A DNA stretch of 64,000 nucleotides. Source: Comamonadaceae bacterium. Lineage in GTDB: Bacteria > Pseudomonadota > Gammaproteobacteria > Burkholderiales > Burkholderiaceae_C. The notes beneath the pieces were generated by a model. It saw only the letters and a list, made by a program, of their open reading frames with translations. It did not search any database and was not told where the DNA came from. Where the stretch lies: NCBI GenBank assembly GCA_947378785.1, contig CANCLK010000004.1, forward strand, positions 17,893-81,892. The letters run 5' to 3'. Positions 54,661 to 64,000 of this stretch are shown here, in pieces (within the stretch, counting starts at the first letter, position 1; each line of letters starts with the position of its first letter). The position numbers and the translations under genes are program-made.

Positions 54661-55713
54661 TCAGCGGTCCCGGTACAACACCGTGATACTGATCCGCCGA
54701 TTACGCGGATCGAGTGGGTCACTCGGGTTGTAAGGCGCTGTGTCGGCAACCCCTTCAATGCGTGCAAATCGAGTTGACTTGACGCCATTTTTTTCGACCA
54801 ATGTGCGTGTCGCCTCGGCACGTTCAGCTGACAACGACCAGTTGTTACGATTGTCAGTATTCGAAAATGCCACGCTGTCTGTGTGCCCGCGAAGAGCCAG
54901 TTTGTTGGGCATCGTGCCGAGCGACTTGGCTACTTCGTTGAGCAAAGCCTGAGCGCGTGGCAACAGGCGTGTGGTGCCCAGCGCAAACATGGCGAAGTCA
55001 GCCTTCTCGATGATCTCGATGCGCAAGCCATCTTTTTCGCGGACGAACTTGACTTGTTCCTTCAGGTTCTCAAGACCGGGACTTTTCTCTAACCGTTCGG
55101 TGACTTCTTTTTCAAGTTTGTCAAAAGCGGCCTTGTCTGCCTCTTCCACAATTTGTTTTTTCTCGGCCTCGCTCACTTGATCTGGATTGGCGCGCTCAGT
55201 GCTGTTGGGCGACGGTTCATTCTCAGTCGGACCCCCTTCGGAGCGTGGTGTGACGCGCTCCATCACGGATGTTTGTTTGGCTGAGAACGGAAATCCATCG
55301 GGGTCGATGATGGACCGGCCACCCAAAATACCGTTGGAGCCGGCGAGTTGCCCCATGGTGACGTTGCTGTGCGAGGTCGGTTTGAAGTAATCGGCAATGC
55401 TTTTGCGCTGACTTTCATTGGTCGCGCCCAGCAGCCACATGAGCAAAAAGAACGCCATCATGGCGGTCATCATGTCGGCTAACGCAATTTTCCAGGCACC
55501 ACCGTGGGCGCCAGCGTGACCATCGTCCATCACTTTTTTGATGACGATGACCGGTGCCAGCGGCGCGGGGACCGCCTCCGCTGCATCGGCTGCAGGTGTC
55601 GCTGGTTTTGTTTCAGTTGCCGCGGCTGGCGCTGCAGCCACGGTTGCCTCAGCAGAGTCCGGCGTGACGGGCTTGTCTGCGTCTGGCAGAGGAGCGACTT
55701 CCGCTTCTGCCAT
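54661..55713 (-). CDS. motB: Flagellar motor stator protein MotB (OmpA C-terminal domain), Ala/Pro-rich N-terminal extension
   Basis: GGAWKIALADMMTAMMAFFLLMWLLGATNESQ; C-terminal LRGHTDSVAFSNTDNRNNWSLSAERAEATR. Confidence 0.93.
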   Translation of the reverse strand: MAEAEVAPLPDADKPVTPDSAEATVAAAPAAATETKPATPAADAAEAVPAPLAPVIVIKKVMDDGHAGAHGGAWKIALADMMTAMMAFFLLMWLLGATNESQRKSIADYFKPTSHSNVTMGQLAGSNGILGGRSIIDPDGFPFSAKQTSVMERVTPRSEGGPTENEPSPNSTERANPDQVSEAEKKQIVEEADKAAFDKLEKEVTERLEKSPGLENLKEQVKFVREKDGLRIEIIEKADFAMFALGTTRLLPRAQALLNEVAKSLGTMPNKLALRGHTDSVAFSNTDNRNNWSLSAERAEATRTLVEKNGVKSTRFARIEGVADTAPYNPSDPLDPRNRRISITVLYRDR

Positions 55714-55715
55714 GA

Positions 55716-56579
55716 TTATTTGCCGCGCAAGCCGTCAAAGACTTCAGCAAAGCTAGGCTGGTTGTGGTGGCTGATACCAACTCGAGCTGCTTCAATAATC
55801 AACGGCATGGGGTGGCCGTGCATGGTGCCAATGATGATTTGCTTGACGACTTTGTAGATCTCTGCCTCATCTTCAATGATCTGGTTCAGCCGGCCGGCCA
55901 TGGGTTCGACCATACCGTAGGCCAAAAACACACCCAGAAAGGTTCCCACCAAAGCGCCGCCGATCAGGCCACCCAAAATGGCCGGGGGTTGGTCGATGGC
56001 ACCCATGGTTTTGACCACGCCCAACACGCAAGCCACAATGCCCAGTGCAGGCAAAGCACCGGCCATGGATGCCAGTGCAGCGGCAGGCTTGAGAGCGCTG
56101 TGGTGATGTGTCTTGATGGATTGGTCCATCACTTCTTCTACCGCGTAAGCGCTCAGGTTGCTGGACGACACCACCAGCAAGCGGATGGTGTCGGTGATCA
56201 GATGGAGCAAGTCGTGGTCATGGAGCAGTGCTGGGTAATCCGCAAAAATGGCACTGCTTTCCGGGTTTTCGATGTGCGCTTCCAGCGCGACAGCGCCATC
56301 CGTCTTCAGCGTTTTCATGATCTTGGAGACCACAAAAATGGTGCTGAGGTAATCGTCTTTTTTGTACTTGGGGCCTTTGAAGACTTTGACTACACCACCC
56401 AGTGCGCCCTTGATGATGGCCGTGCTGTTGCCGACCAACATAGCACCCACGGCGGCACCGCCAATAACCAACATTTCATGGGGAACGGCGTGAAGGATGG
56501 GCGCCATGGAGCCGCCGGCCAAGATATAGCCGCCGAAAACACAGGCAAACAAGACAACCAGACCAATGATCGAAAACAT
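55716..56579 (-). CDS. motA: Flagellar motor stator protein MotA
   Basis: MFSIIGLVVLFACVFGGYILAGGSMAPILHAVPHEMLVIGGAAVGAML; start chosen at 56579. Confidence 0.95.
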   Translation of the reverse strand: MFSIIGLVVLFACVFGGYILAGGSMAPILHAVPHEMLVIGGAAVGAMLVGNSTAIIKGALGGVVKVFKGPKYKKDDYLSTIFVVSKIMKTLKTDGAVALEAHIENPESSAIFADYPALLHDHDLLHLITDTIRLLVVSSSNLSAYAVEEVMDQSIKTHHHSALKPAAALASMAGALPALGIVACVLGVVKTMGAIDQPPAILGGLIGGALVGTFLGVFLAYGMVEPMAGRLNQIIEDEAEIYKVVKQIIIGTMHGHPMPLIIEAARVGISHHNQPSFAEVFDGLRGK

Positions 56580-56709
56580 CGATTTATCCCATAAAGTTGG
56601 CAACGACCTGCGCGACGGTCGGAAACTGACAACTTGGGCGCTTAGCGAGCTCTACTGTAACTTCGCTTTTTGCTATTTCCATGAATTGAAGCGCCGCTTC
56701 AGCTCAAAA

Positions 56710-57126
56710 TTAATGGGCTGTGATGCTGGTCTGTGCAGGGAGCAGCGACGGCACATCGCGCCAAGCCTGCCGAATTTCACTCATCAACCCGTGGACTTCG
56801 GTCAGTGCCGCCAAGTCGTTGTTGAGGTTGATGTGCAGCAGGCGACGGGTGACGTAGCTGTAAAGCTCGTTCAGGTTGGTCGCCAAGTCGCCCCCTTTTT
56901 CGAAGTCAAGGGCGCCTTGCAGGCCGAACAAAATACGGTTGGCGCGGGCTAGGCTCTTGCCTTTTTCTGCGATCGCACCGTGTTGGATGTGGCCTTGCGC
57001 CGACATCATGCTTTCAATCAGCCCATCAAACAGCATCTGGATCAGTTCAACCTTGTTGGCCACAACGGCTTGGCTGGCAACGTTGCCGGCACCATAACTT
57101 TCCATGGCCTTGAAATGAACTCGCAT
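56710..57126 (-). CDS. fliS: Flagellar export chaperone FliS-like
   Basis: KVELIQMLFDGLIESMMSAQGHIQ...LATNLNELYSYVTRRLLHINLNNDLAALTEVHGLMSEIRQAW. Confidence 0.85.
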   Translation of the reverse strand: MRVHFKAMESYGAGNVASQAVVANKVELIQMLFDGLIESMMSAQGHIQHGAIAEKGKSLARANRILFGLQGALDFEKGGDLATNLNELYSYVTRRLLHINLNNDLAALTEVHGLMSEIRQAWRDVPSLLPAQTSITAH

Positions 57127-57321
57127 GTCGATTGCTCCTGATTAACTGACTGTGGACACAGCATGAATCGGAACGCCAGCGGAAAACTTGAGGTCGTGTG
57201 TCGAGCAGGGGCCATTTGGGCCTGATTTTTTATGCCGGGTGGACAAGACAAAGGGGGTGATCCAACGCATACCGGACGCCACATGTATGCAGGCGCCGTG
57301 GCTGAAACGCTCAGCCAGGCG

Positions 57322-58065
57322 TCAGGCTCGACTACGCCCTTTGCTGGGCGTAGGCTCCGCCACCTGCAGGGTGACACGCAGTTTTTTGACCACCGCGCTG
57401 AGCAGCTGACTGACGCGTGACTCGGTCACACCCAGCACCTCGCCAATCTCCTTGAGATTGAGTTCTTCGACGTAGTACAGGTTCATCAGCAACTGGTCAC
57501 GTTCAGCCAACTCACCAATGGCGCCGGCCACAGCACCCATGAACTGGGCGTGTTCAACGATGGCGTCAGGCTGCTGTGAGCTGTCGTCGGCGATGTTCAT
57601 GACCTCGTCATTCATCACCTCCATCGAATAGGTTTCGAAGCGCTTCGCCTGTCCGCGCTCTTTTTGGAATGCATCCAAATCTTTGCCGACGTGCTCGGCT
57701 AATTCAGTTTGTGTGGGGACACGGCCCAACTCAGAGGCGAGGGCGTCCGTGGCTTTGCTGTGTGTTTTGTTGAAGGCAACCGCGGAGCGCGGCAAAAACG
57801 ACAAGCGCCTAACTTCATCCAGAATCGCGCCACGCACCCGGCTGTGGGCAAAACCCTCAAACTCAATCCCCTTGGTCGGGTTGAACGCACGGGCCGCTTC
57901 CAAGAGGCCAATCATGCCGACCTGAATCAGCTCGTCCAGCTCCATGAACGGGGGGATGCGCACCTTCAGGTGCAGTGCCACGCGCTTGACCATGCCGAGA
58001 TGCGCCAGCACCAAGGCTTCGTGATTGTTCTGAGCTTCTTCGTACAAGCGAATGGAGGGGGCCAT
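57322..58065 (-). CDS. fliA: RNA polymerase sigma-28 factor FliA
   Basis: FMELDELIQVGMIGLLEAARAFNPTKGIEFEGFAHSRVRGAILDEVR; NLKEIGEVLGVTESRVSQL. Start at MAPSIRLYEEA rather than 58203. Confidence 0.95.
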   Translation of the reverse strand: MAPSIRLYEEAQNNHEALVLAHLGMVKRVALHLKVRIPPFMELDELIQVGMIGLLEAARAFNPTKGIEFEGFAHSRVRGAILDEVRRLSFLPRSAVAFNKTHSKATDALASELGRVPTQTELAEHVGKDLDAFQKERGQAKRFETYSMEVMNDEVMNIADDSSQQPDAIVEHAQFMGAVAGAIGELAERDQLLMNLYYVEELNLKEIGEVLGVTESRVSQLLSAVVKKLRVTLQVAEPTPSKGRSRA

Positions 58066-58069
58066 TTTT

Positions 58070-58912
58070 TCAGGTCCGGCGGACCAGCCTCTCGACGAAA
58101 AATTCAAGTCCGCCAGAGGCTTCTTCGATCGGTTCCAGTTTGTCGGTGGCGTCCGCCAGTCGACGGAAATCACGAGCACCCGTGCTGTCGGGGGCAAATT
58201 CAAGAACCGATTGGTATTTTTTCAAGGACAGCAGAATGTTCACGTCATTCTCAATGGTCGCGAGGTAGTGAACGCTTTGGTTCAGAAAACGAGCGCAGAC
58301 CTGATTCATGCGGTCAAACAGCACTTGGCCTTCTTTTTGGCTGTTCATGCCGTTGAGCACCAAGTAGATTTCTTTCAGCCCTAATTCCTGAATCAAGACT
58401 TTGATGGTGCCATAGGCATCAGCAATGGATGACGGGTCATCGCGGACAACGATGTAGCGCCGCGGGCAGGCCGCCATGAAAGCCAGAACCGATGGCGAAA
58501 TGCCAGCAGCCATGTCAACGATCAAATAGTCGATATCTTCATCCAGCGCACTGAAGGCCTGCACGATGCTGGCCGCCTGCAGCTGGCTGAGAGCCGCCAT
58601 GTCTTGCATACCGGAGGCGCCCGGCACCAGACGAATGCCAGAGCGGGTTGTCACGATGATTTCTTCAAGCGTTTTTTCGCCGCTCAGAAAGTGACTCAGG
58701 TTGTAAGTGCAGCGGGTACCCAGTGCAATTTGCGCGTTAGCCATGCCCAAGTCAGCATCCAACAACATGACACGCTTGCCCATGAGCTGGAGTGCGACCG
58801 CCAGATTGACGGAGACGATGGTTTTACCGACGCCTCCTTTGCCGCTGGCGATGCCGATGACTTGCGTGCGTGATGGCTTGCTCATGCGATCCTTCAAGGT
58901 CTGGTGCTTCAT
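58070..58912 (-). CDS. flhG: Flagellar number regulator FlhG/FleN (MinD-like ATPase)
   Basis: IGIASGKGGVGKTIVSVNLAVALQLMGKRVMLLDADLGMAN; alternative start at 58885. Confidence 0.93.
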   Translation of the reverse strand: MKHQTLKDRMSKPSRTQVIGIASGKGGVGKTIVSVNLAVALQLMGKRVMLLDADLGMANAQIALGTRCTYNLSHFLSGEKTLEEIIVTTRSGIRLVPGASGMQDMAALSQLQAASIVQAFSALDEDIDYLIVDMAAGISPSVLAFMAACPRRYIVVRDDPSSIADAYGTIKVLIQELGLKEIYLVLNGMNSQKEGQVLFDRMNQVCARFLNQSVHYLATIENDVNILLSLKKYQSVLEFAPDSTGARDFRRLADATDKLEPIEEASGGLEFFVERLVRRT

Positions 58913-60210
58913 ACGGACACCGCGTTCAGGTGGAATTGACGCAGCGCTCGGCGCTCGACTAAACCGTCTGCCATCTTATCTGCTGGCTTTGGACTTGTCG
59001 CCTGGAGTTGGGCCAACCCCAGCGCCACAAGTTGTTGTACGGGAAAAGCTTGAATGAAATCATTTCCACGAACACCATCACTGGCGCCGGACAAGCCCAC
59101 TAAATTATTGCTCAAAAAGTGCAGCAAGGGCCATGGTTGCGAGCTTTCGTCTACTTTACTGACCAACAGGCTGTGCCAAGAGATGCCACTGCTGATCAAT
59201 TTGGCGAGGGTGGCACTGGAGGCATCGGCCGGCACCACGGCGTGGCAGCCACAGTTGGCTTGAATCAGCAAGACCTCGGCCACGCGGTCGTTCATTTGCA
59301 CGCCCGGGGTGTCTATCAACACCAACTTTCGTTGTGACAGCTCATTCAGCAAGAGCGCCAAGGTCCCCGCATCGCCAGCCCGGAAACTGTCAATGCCGAG
59401 CTGCGACGCCAACATCTGCGTCTGACTCCACGCGCCCGCCCGAATGTCTTGGTAGCTGATCACTGCGACTTGGTGGGCGCCGTGCAATGTTTCTGCATGA
59501 CGTGCCAAACGCGCAATCATCAGGGTTTTCCCTGCGCCAGAAGGGCCGGCCAGCAAATGGACACCGTCTGTGGGCAGTGTCACTGCGGGGCGTTCCAATG
59601 CATGTGTCAATTGGGCTTTGAGCGCCAGCAGGGCATGCTCTGGCGTTGCGTGGTCCTTGATGGTGTCTAGGAGCAACGCCCGCAGTTCCTGCGGAATGCT
59701 CGCTTCGCTCAGGGCACGCGCCAAGGGTTGCACCCCAGGCGCCAAGGTCAGGCCGCTCTGCCAGCCGGTCGTTTGTTGGTTGAGGCGGAATTCGCGGCGT
59801 ATCAAAGCCAGTTCATCACGCACCAGATCGACTATTTCACGTCCGCGCAAATAGTCACGGGCATCTTGCGGGTTGGCTTCGCTGGTTGGCAGGTTGGACT
59901 TGGGTTCCGTCTGTGCGGCAGCAGAGGCCTTCCATTCGGCTTGAATGAGTGTGTCGCGAAAGGTGACTGATTCGGGTTTTGTCGCATCAGCCGGCGCTGA
60001 TTTTTGGGACGTCACATCTAGCAATGACACGGTACGCACCGCGCTGGCTGTGGCGGCGGATTCCGTTTCTGGTAAGTCAAGTGCGACCACCAGTTCGGTC
60101 TGACCATTCACCAAGTGGTTGGAGATGATCAGAACGTCAGAACCATAGAGCGCAATCGCCTTGTCAGTGGCGGTTCGCGTATCGCGGGCAAGTATTCGCT
60201 TGAGTTGCAT
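58909..60210 (-). CDS. flhF: Flagellar SRP-like GTPase FlhF
   Basis: MQLKRILARDTRTATDKAIALYGSDVLIISNH; HLLAGPSGAGKTLMIARLARHAE; LVLIDTPGV. Confidence 0.94.
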   Translation of the reverse strand: MQLKRILARDTRTATDKAIALYGSDVLIISNHLVNGQTELVVALDLPETESAATASAVRTVSLLDVTSQKSAPADATKPESVTFRDTLIQAEWKASAAAQTEPKSNLPTSEANPQDARDYLRGREIVDLVRDELALIRREFRLNQQTTGWQSGLTLAPGVQPLARALSEASIPQELRALLLDTIKDHATPEHALLALKAQLTHALERPAVTLPTDGVHLLAGPSGAGKTLMIARLARHAETLHGAHQVAVISYQDIRAGAWSQTQMLASQLGIDSFRAGDAGTLALLLNELSQRKLVLIDTPGVQMNDRVAEVLLIQANCGCHAVVPADASSATLAKLISSGISWHSLLVSKVDESSQPWPLLHFLSNNLVGLSGASDGVRGNDFIQAFPVQQLVALGLAQLQATSPKPADKMADGLVERRALRQFHLNAVSV

Positions 60211-60258
60211 GGCAGTATGGATGTAAAGGTTTCGGTGGCGAGTGGCTGACTGAGCGAC

Positions 60259-62367
60259 TTATTTCTTGGACTCAGCGTGGACGGTATGAATGACTTTGAC
60301 CATTTGGTCCTCAGGAATTTCGCTGTAAGACAGGATGGTCATGTCGGTGACCCGGAAACGAACTGCCTTGGAAAGCCACGGCCTGATGGCGGGTGACACC
60401 ACTAGCACAGCAGGGTGACCTTGCTCTTCGACTGAGCGCGCGCCTTCGCGCAATGCGCTGAACAGTCGCTCGGCCAAGCCGGGCTCAAGCACCATGTTTT
60501 GATTCGGGCCGCTTTGCTGCAGCACGTTGTGAAGCAGTTGTTCGAGGCCGGGGTCAAGGGTGATAACCGACAGGCTGTTTTGGGCATCGACCAAGCCTTG
60601 CACAATCATCCGGCCCAGTTTGGGGCGAATGATGGATGTCAGTTGATCAGGATCTTGGGTGCGGCCGCAGGCTTCAGACAGCGCTTCGACGATGGTGCGC
60701 ATGTCGCGGATGGACACCGACTCGCCCAAAACGTTTTGCAAGGTCCGGGTGACCACACCCAGCGACAGTTTGCCTGGCACCAAGTCTTCCACCAGCTTGG
60801 GTGACTTAGCAGCCAACTTGTCGAGCAACTGTTGCACTTCGTCGTGGCTGAGCAGGTCTGACGCGTTGTCGCGCAGCACTTTGTTCAAATGCGTGGCCAC
60901 TGCCGTGCTGGCGTCCACCACGGTGTAGCCCAGCGTGCGGGCGTGGTCGCGTTGTGAAGGGTCAATCCACACAGCATCCAATCCAAAGGCAGGTTCCTTG
61001 CAGGCGATGCCTTCGAGTGTTCCGTAGACCTGACCTGGGTTGATGGCCATCTCGCGGCCAATTCGAATTTCGCCTTTGCCTCGGATCACGCCCTTGAGCA
61101 CGATGTGGTAAGTGTCAGGGTCAATGTTCAGGGCGTCGCGGATGCGCACGGGCTGAATCAGAAAGCCCAGCTCGACGGAGAGTTTTTTGCGCACGCCTTT
61201 GACGCGCGCCATCAGCTGACCGCCTGCGTCGGGGTTGACCAGCGGGATCAGGCCATAGCCAATTTCCAGGCCAATCAAATCGACCTGATCAACGTCATCC
61301 CAATCCAGTTCTTTAGGTTCTTCAATGCCACTTTCGGCCGCCGCACGAGCGATCCCTGCGGGGCTGGTTTCCGGTTGGGTGCTGCGGCGCAAGACCATGA
61401 AACCGATACCGGCACAACCGCTGGCCAGCAACAAAAAGACGAAGTGGGGCATGCCGGGGACCAGCCCCAGAATCGCCAAAATACTGGCAGAGATGAAGAG
61501 GGCGGACGGGTTCGACAATTGCGTCGTCGCCTGCTCGGTCATCGACTCAGAGGTGGTGACGCGGGTCACGATGATGGCCGTTGCCAGCGACAGGAACAAG
61601 GACGGGATTTGCGCCACCAGACCATCGCCGATGGTCAGCAGGGTGTAGATGCGGCCCGCTTCAGCCAGTGACAAATCATGCTGGCCAATGCCAATCGCCA
61701 AGCCACCCACCAGATTGATGACCAAAATCAGCAGGCCGGCAACAGCGTCACCGCTGACGAACTTAGAGGCACCGTCCATGGAGCCGAAGAAGTCTGATTC
61801 TTGCGAAAGCTCTTCGCGCCGTTTTTTGGCAGTTTCCTGATCGATCACACCGGCGTTCAGGTCGGCGTCAATGGACATCTGTTTGCCTGGCATGGCGTCC
61901 AGGGTGAAGCGGGCGTTGACCTCCGAGACCCGTCCGGCACCCTTGGTCACCACAATGAAGTTGATGATCATCAGGATGGCAAAAATGATGAAGCCCACCA
62001 CGTAGTTGCCGCCAATGACGATGTGCCCGAACGCTGCAACCACTTTGCCGGCAGCTTCCTCGCCTTCGTGGCCATTGACCAAGACGACCCGGGTCGAGGC
62101 GACGTTCAGCGCCAGCCGCAGCATCGTGGCAAACAGCAATACCGACGGAAAGGACGAGAACTCCAATGGCTTACGGGTGCCAATGGCGATCATGATGATC
62201 AGCAGACTGGAGGCGATATTGAAGGTGAACAGGATGTCCAGCAGCCACGGCGGGAATGGCAACACCAGCATGGCCGTGATCAGCAGGACAAGCGCCGGAA
62301 TGCCCAGCCCTTTGAGGCTGAAGCCAGACAGCATCTGTCGAATACTTGACAGGGTCAATGTGTTCAT
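60259..62367 (-). CDS. flhA: Flagellar export gate protein FlhA
   Basis: GTRKPLEFSSFPSVLLFATMLRLALNVASTRVVL; FHIPEP family length 702 aa. Confidence 0.97.
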   Translation of the reverse strand: MNTLTLSSIRQMLSGFSLKGLGIPALVLLITAMLVLPFPPWLLDILFTFNIASSLLIIMIAIGTRKPLEFSSFPSVLLFATMLRLALNVASTRVVLVNGHEGEEAAGKVVAAFGHIVIGGNYVVGFIIFAILMIINFIVVTKGAGRVSEVNARFTLDAMPGKQMSIDADLNAGVIDQETAKKRREELSQESDFFGSMDGASKFVSGDAVAGLLILVINLVGGLAIGIGQHDLSLAEAGRIYTLLTIGDGLVAQIPSLFLSLATAIIVTRVTTSESMTEQATTQLSNPSALFISASILAILGLVPGMPHFVFLLLASGCAGIGFMVLRRSTQPETSPAGIARAAAESGIEEPKELDWDDVDQVDLIGLEIGYGLIPLVNPDAGGQLMARVKGVRKKLSVELGFLIQPVRIRDALNIDPDTYHIVLKGVIRGKGEIRIGREMAINPGQVYGTLEGIACKEPAFGLDAVWIDPSQRDHARTLGYTVVDASTAVATHLNKVLRDNASDLLSHDEVQQLLDKLAAKSPKLVEDLVPGKLSLGVVTRTLQNVLGESVSIRDMRTIVEALSEACGRTQDPDQLTSIIRPKLGRMIVQGLVDAQNSLSVITLDPGLEQLLHNVLQQSGPNQNMVLEPGLAERLFSALREGARSVEEQGHPAVLVVSPAIRPWLSKAVRFRVTDMTILSYSEIPEDQMVKVIHTVHAESKK

Positions 62368-62573
62368 GGGGGCTAATAGTCGGTGAAAAGCGTGAAAAAT
62401 CGGTATCCGTGGTCTTACTCTGCAAAGTCTGTGCCATGCAAACCCGACAGGCTGACCAGCGTTTTAGAGGAGGGCCCAAGCGGCAATACCTGTCCGGTCA
62501 CGGTTTTTGCTGTGTAGTTGTCAGCCCGATACCCGGATGACCTGATTACCCAAGCTTCTCAAGCACTATTCTT

Positions 62574-64000
62574 ATGGACGCAAACCTACTTTCTCCATCC
62601 CTCAACGCCTCTCCCGGCCTGACAATCCAGGCTGTGCCGGGTGCCGCTCCGCCTGGTGCAGCCCTGCGCGGGGCTGATTTTGCGAACCTCCTCGGCAGCA
62701 TGTTGGCCGACCCCGGGCGGCAAGGTCTTGCCGCTGCAGGTTTGGCTGAAGCAGGCTTACAGGCGGTTCCTTTGGGGCCTCAGATCGAATTGATCACGGC
62801 GGCGACGCCGGTGCCTGACACGGGCAGCCTGATGGCTTTTGCCCGATCTCAAGGTCTGGACGAAAGTACCTTGGCAGCCTTGTTTGGTGACATGGCCGCG
62901 CCTGCACCCGCCGGTGCGGGTGGTTTGTCGGCCACGTCTGCCACCGTTGGGGCTGGTTATTTTTTGGCGGGTCAAGCGGCTGTCAGTTCGCCGGCGACCC
63001 TTGCAGTACCTTTGGCCGTTGAACCCGCCACGCTGGGCGACACCCAGCTGTTGTCGCTGACTGCCTTGAGCGCCAGTGAATTGGCCTTGCAGACGCCAGT
63101 CGGTGCGGCTTACTTGTTGCCGGGTCAGACCGCTTTGACATCTGCGACAGCCGCATCAACGACCGTCCCGGCGGCTTATTTCTTGGCTGCACAAAGTGTT
63201 GGCGCCAAACCGGTGGGCGTTTATTCAGCTGACGCGACGGGCGATGCCAAACAGATCGCGCTGGCGTCTGTTGCTGCCTCCGACCTCGCCTGGCAGGTGA
63301 CCAAAGCGCCGGTTCAGACCGCGCTGCTGGGCGCCGCTGCTGCTGGGGAAGTCAAACCGACGAGCGCAGACGACGCCATGCAAGACGCCTTGCGCGTTCA
63401 GTTGTTGCTTCCGCGTGAAGCGGTCACGGCCTTGACTCGGAAACTTGCTAATTTGTCGGGTAGCGGCCAAGCGCAGGTCTGGGGCAACCTCACCACCAGC
63501 GCCGTGGCGACTGCCGGCCAAACCACTTTGGATATGCGTCAGTTCATGACCCCAACCGGGCCGCTGGTCGAAACGACCGATTCGGCGGAGGCAATTGACG
63601 AGGTGCAAGCTGCGGCGTCAGACGCCGACACCGACCCTGTGGCGGCGTTGCCGATCGATGGCAGCCGCAAGGCCTCTGGCTCCTTGGGCTTGACGCCCGA
63701 AGCGGTCAACCCCAGCCAGGCCGCCCAACGTGCCGAAAATTACCAGCAGTTGGCTGACCGCCTGGGGCAAGCCTTGGCGCAGCGTCTGCAAGCGCAGATC
63801 GAACGCGGTGAATGGAAGATGCAAATGCGCATGGACCCGGCCAGCCTAGGTCGCATTGACCTAGAACTGCAGATGCGCGCCGGTGGCCTGGATGCTGTCT
63901 TTAGGTCAGACAATCCGCTGACCCGTGAACTGATTGCACAGGGCTTGCCCAAATTACGTGAGAGCTTGTCGCAATCAGGCACGGCAGTTGCTAATGTCTG
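62574..64000 (+). CDS. fliK: Flagellar hook-length control protein FliK (3' end beyond window)
   Basis: Open frame from ATG 62574 (MDANLLSPSLNASPGLTIQAV...) to window end; C-terminal RGEWKMQMRMDPASLGRIDLELQMRAGGLDAVFRSDNPLTRELIAQGLPKLRESL is FliK Flg_hook-like. Not in the ORF track because no stop is reached. Confidence 0.88.
   Translation, partial: MDANLLSPSLNASPGLTIQAVPGAAPPGAALRGADFANLLGSMLADPGRQGLAAAGLAEAGLQAVPLGPQIELITAATPVPDTGSLMAFARSQGLDESTLAALFGDMAAPAPAGAGGLSATSATVGAGYFLAGQAAVSSPATLAVPLAVEPATLGDTQLLSLTALSASELALQTPVGAAYLLPGQTALTSATAASTTVPAAYFLAAQSVGAKPVGVYSADATGDAKQIALASVAASDLAWQVTKAPVQTALLGAAAAGEVKPTSADDAMQDALRVQLLLPREAVTALTRKLANLSGSGQAQVWGNLTTSAVATAGQTTLDMRQFMTPTGPLVETTDSAEAIDEVQAAASDADTDPVAALPIDGSRKASGSLGLTPEAVNPSQAAQRAENYQQLADRLGQALAQRLQAQIERGEWKMQMRMDPASLGRIDLELQMRAGGLDAVFRSDNPLTRELIAQGLPKLRESLSQSGTAVANV

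Noticed and set aside
55764-56594. 276-aa plus-strand ORF antisense to motA
   Set aside because: His/Gln/Asp-rich shadow of MotA codons.
56600-56660. Possible sigma-28 promoter upstream of motA
   Set aside because: Only a poor match to TAAAGTTT-N11-GCCGATAA on the minus strand; not reportable without TSS data.
1-64000. CRISPR arrays, IS elements, tRNA/rRNA genes, prophage genes
   Set aside because: None recognised on reading; no repeat-spacer pattern, transposase or integrase translation was seen.

Overview
High-GC betaproteobacterial chromosome segment, Comamonadaceae-like by gene content (inference). Housekeeping genes fill about 1-15.7 kb: argA, hrpA, an aminotransferase, a CysB-type regulator, cbiX, lptG/lptF, pepA, holC, a substrate-binding protein and a K+/H+ antiporter. 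An almost gap-free minus-strand block runs from 46.7 kb down to 16.4 kb. It contains a class I (eukaryote-type) cyclic-nucleotide phosphodiesterase homologue, an AT-rich regulatory gap, and a Tad/Flp pilus locus whose CpaF ATPase carries an N-terminal FHA domain. It continues with two cNMP-binding-fold proteins, a two-partner-secretion exoprotein with GLUG repeats, a secreted TPR-CHAT protease, a small exported protein, a CHASE2 adenylate cyclase, an FhaC/ShlB transporter, a formyltransferase-like protein, a second Cache-type adenylate cyclase, and a solute-binding protein coupled to a DAACS symporter. I propose that this block is an integrated cAMP-controlled surface-adhesion and proteolysis system; it is the most interesting content in the window. 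Downstream are a gallate-dioxygenase/PDC-hydrolase-like/shikimate-dehydrogenase group, a substrate-binding protein plus hybrid histidine kinase pair, and a flagellar cluster (motB, motA, fliS, fliA, flhG, flhF, flhA, partial fliK). No rRNA, tRNA, CRISPR or IS element was recognised. All family calls come from reading motifs in the translations; no database search was run.
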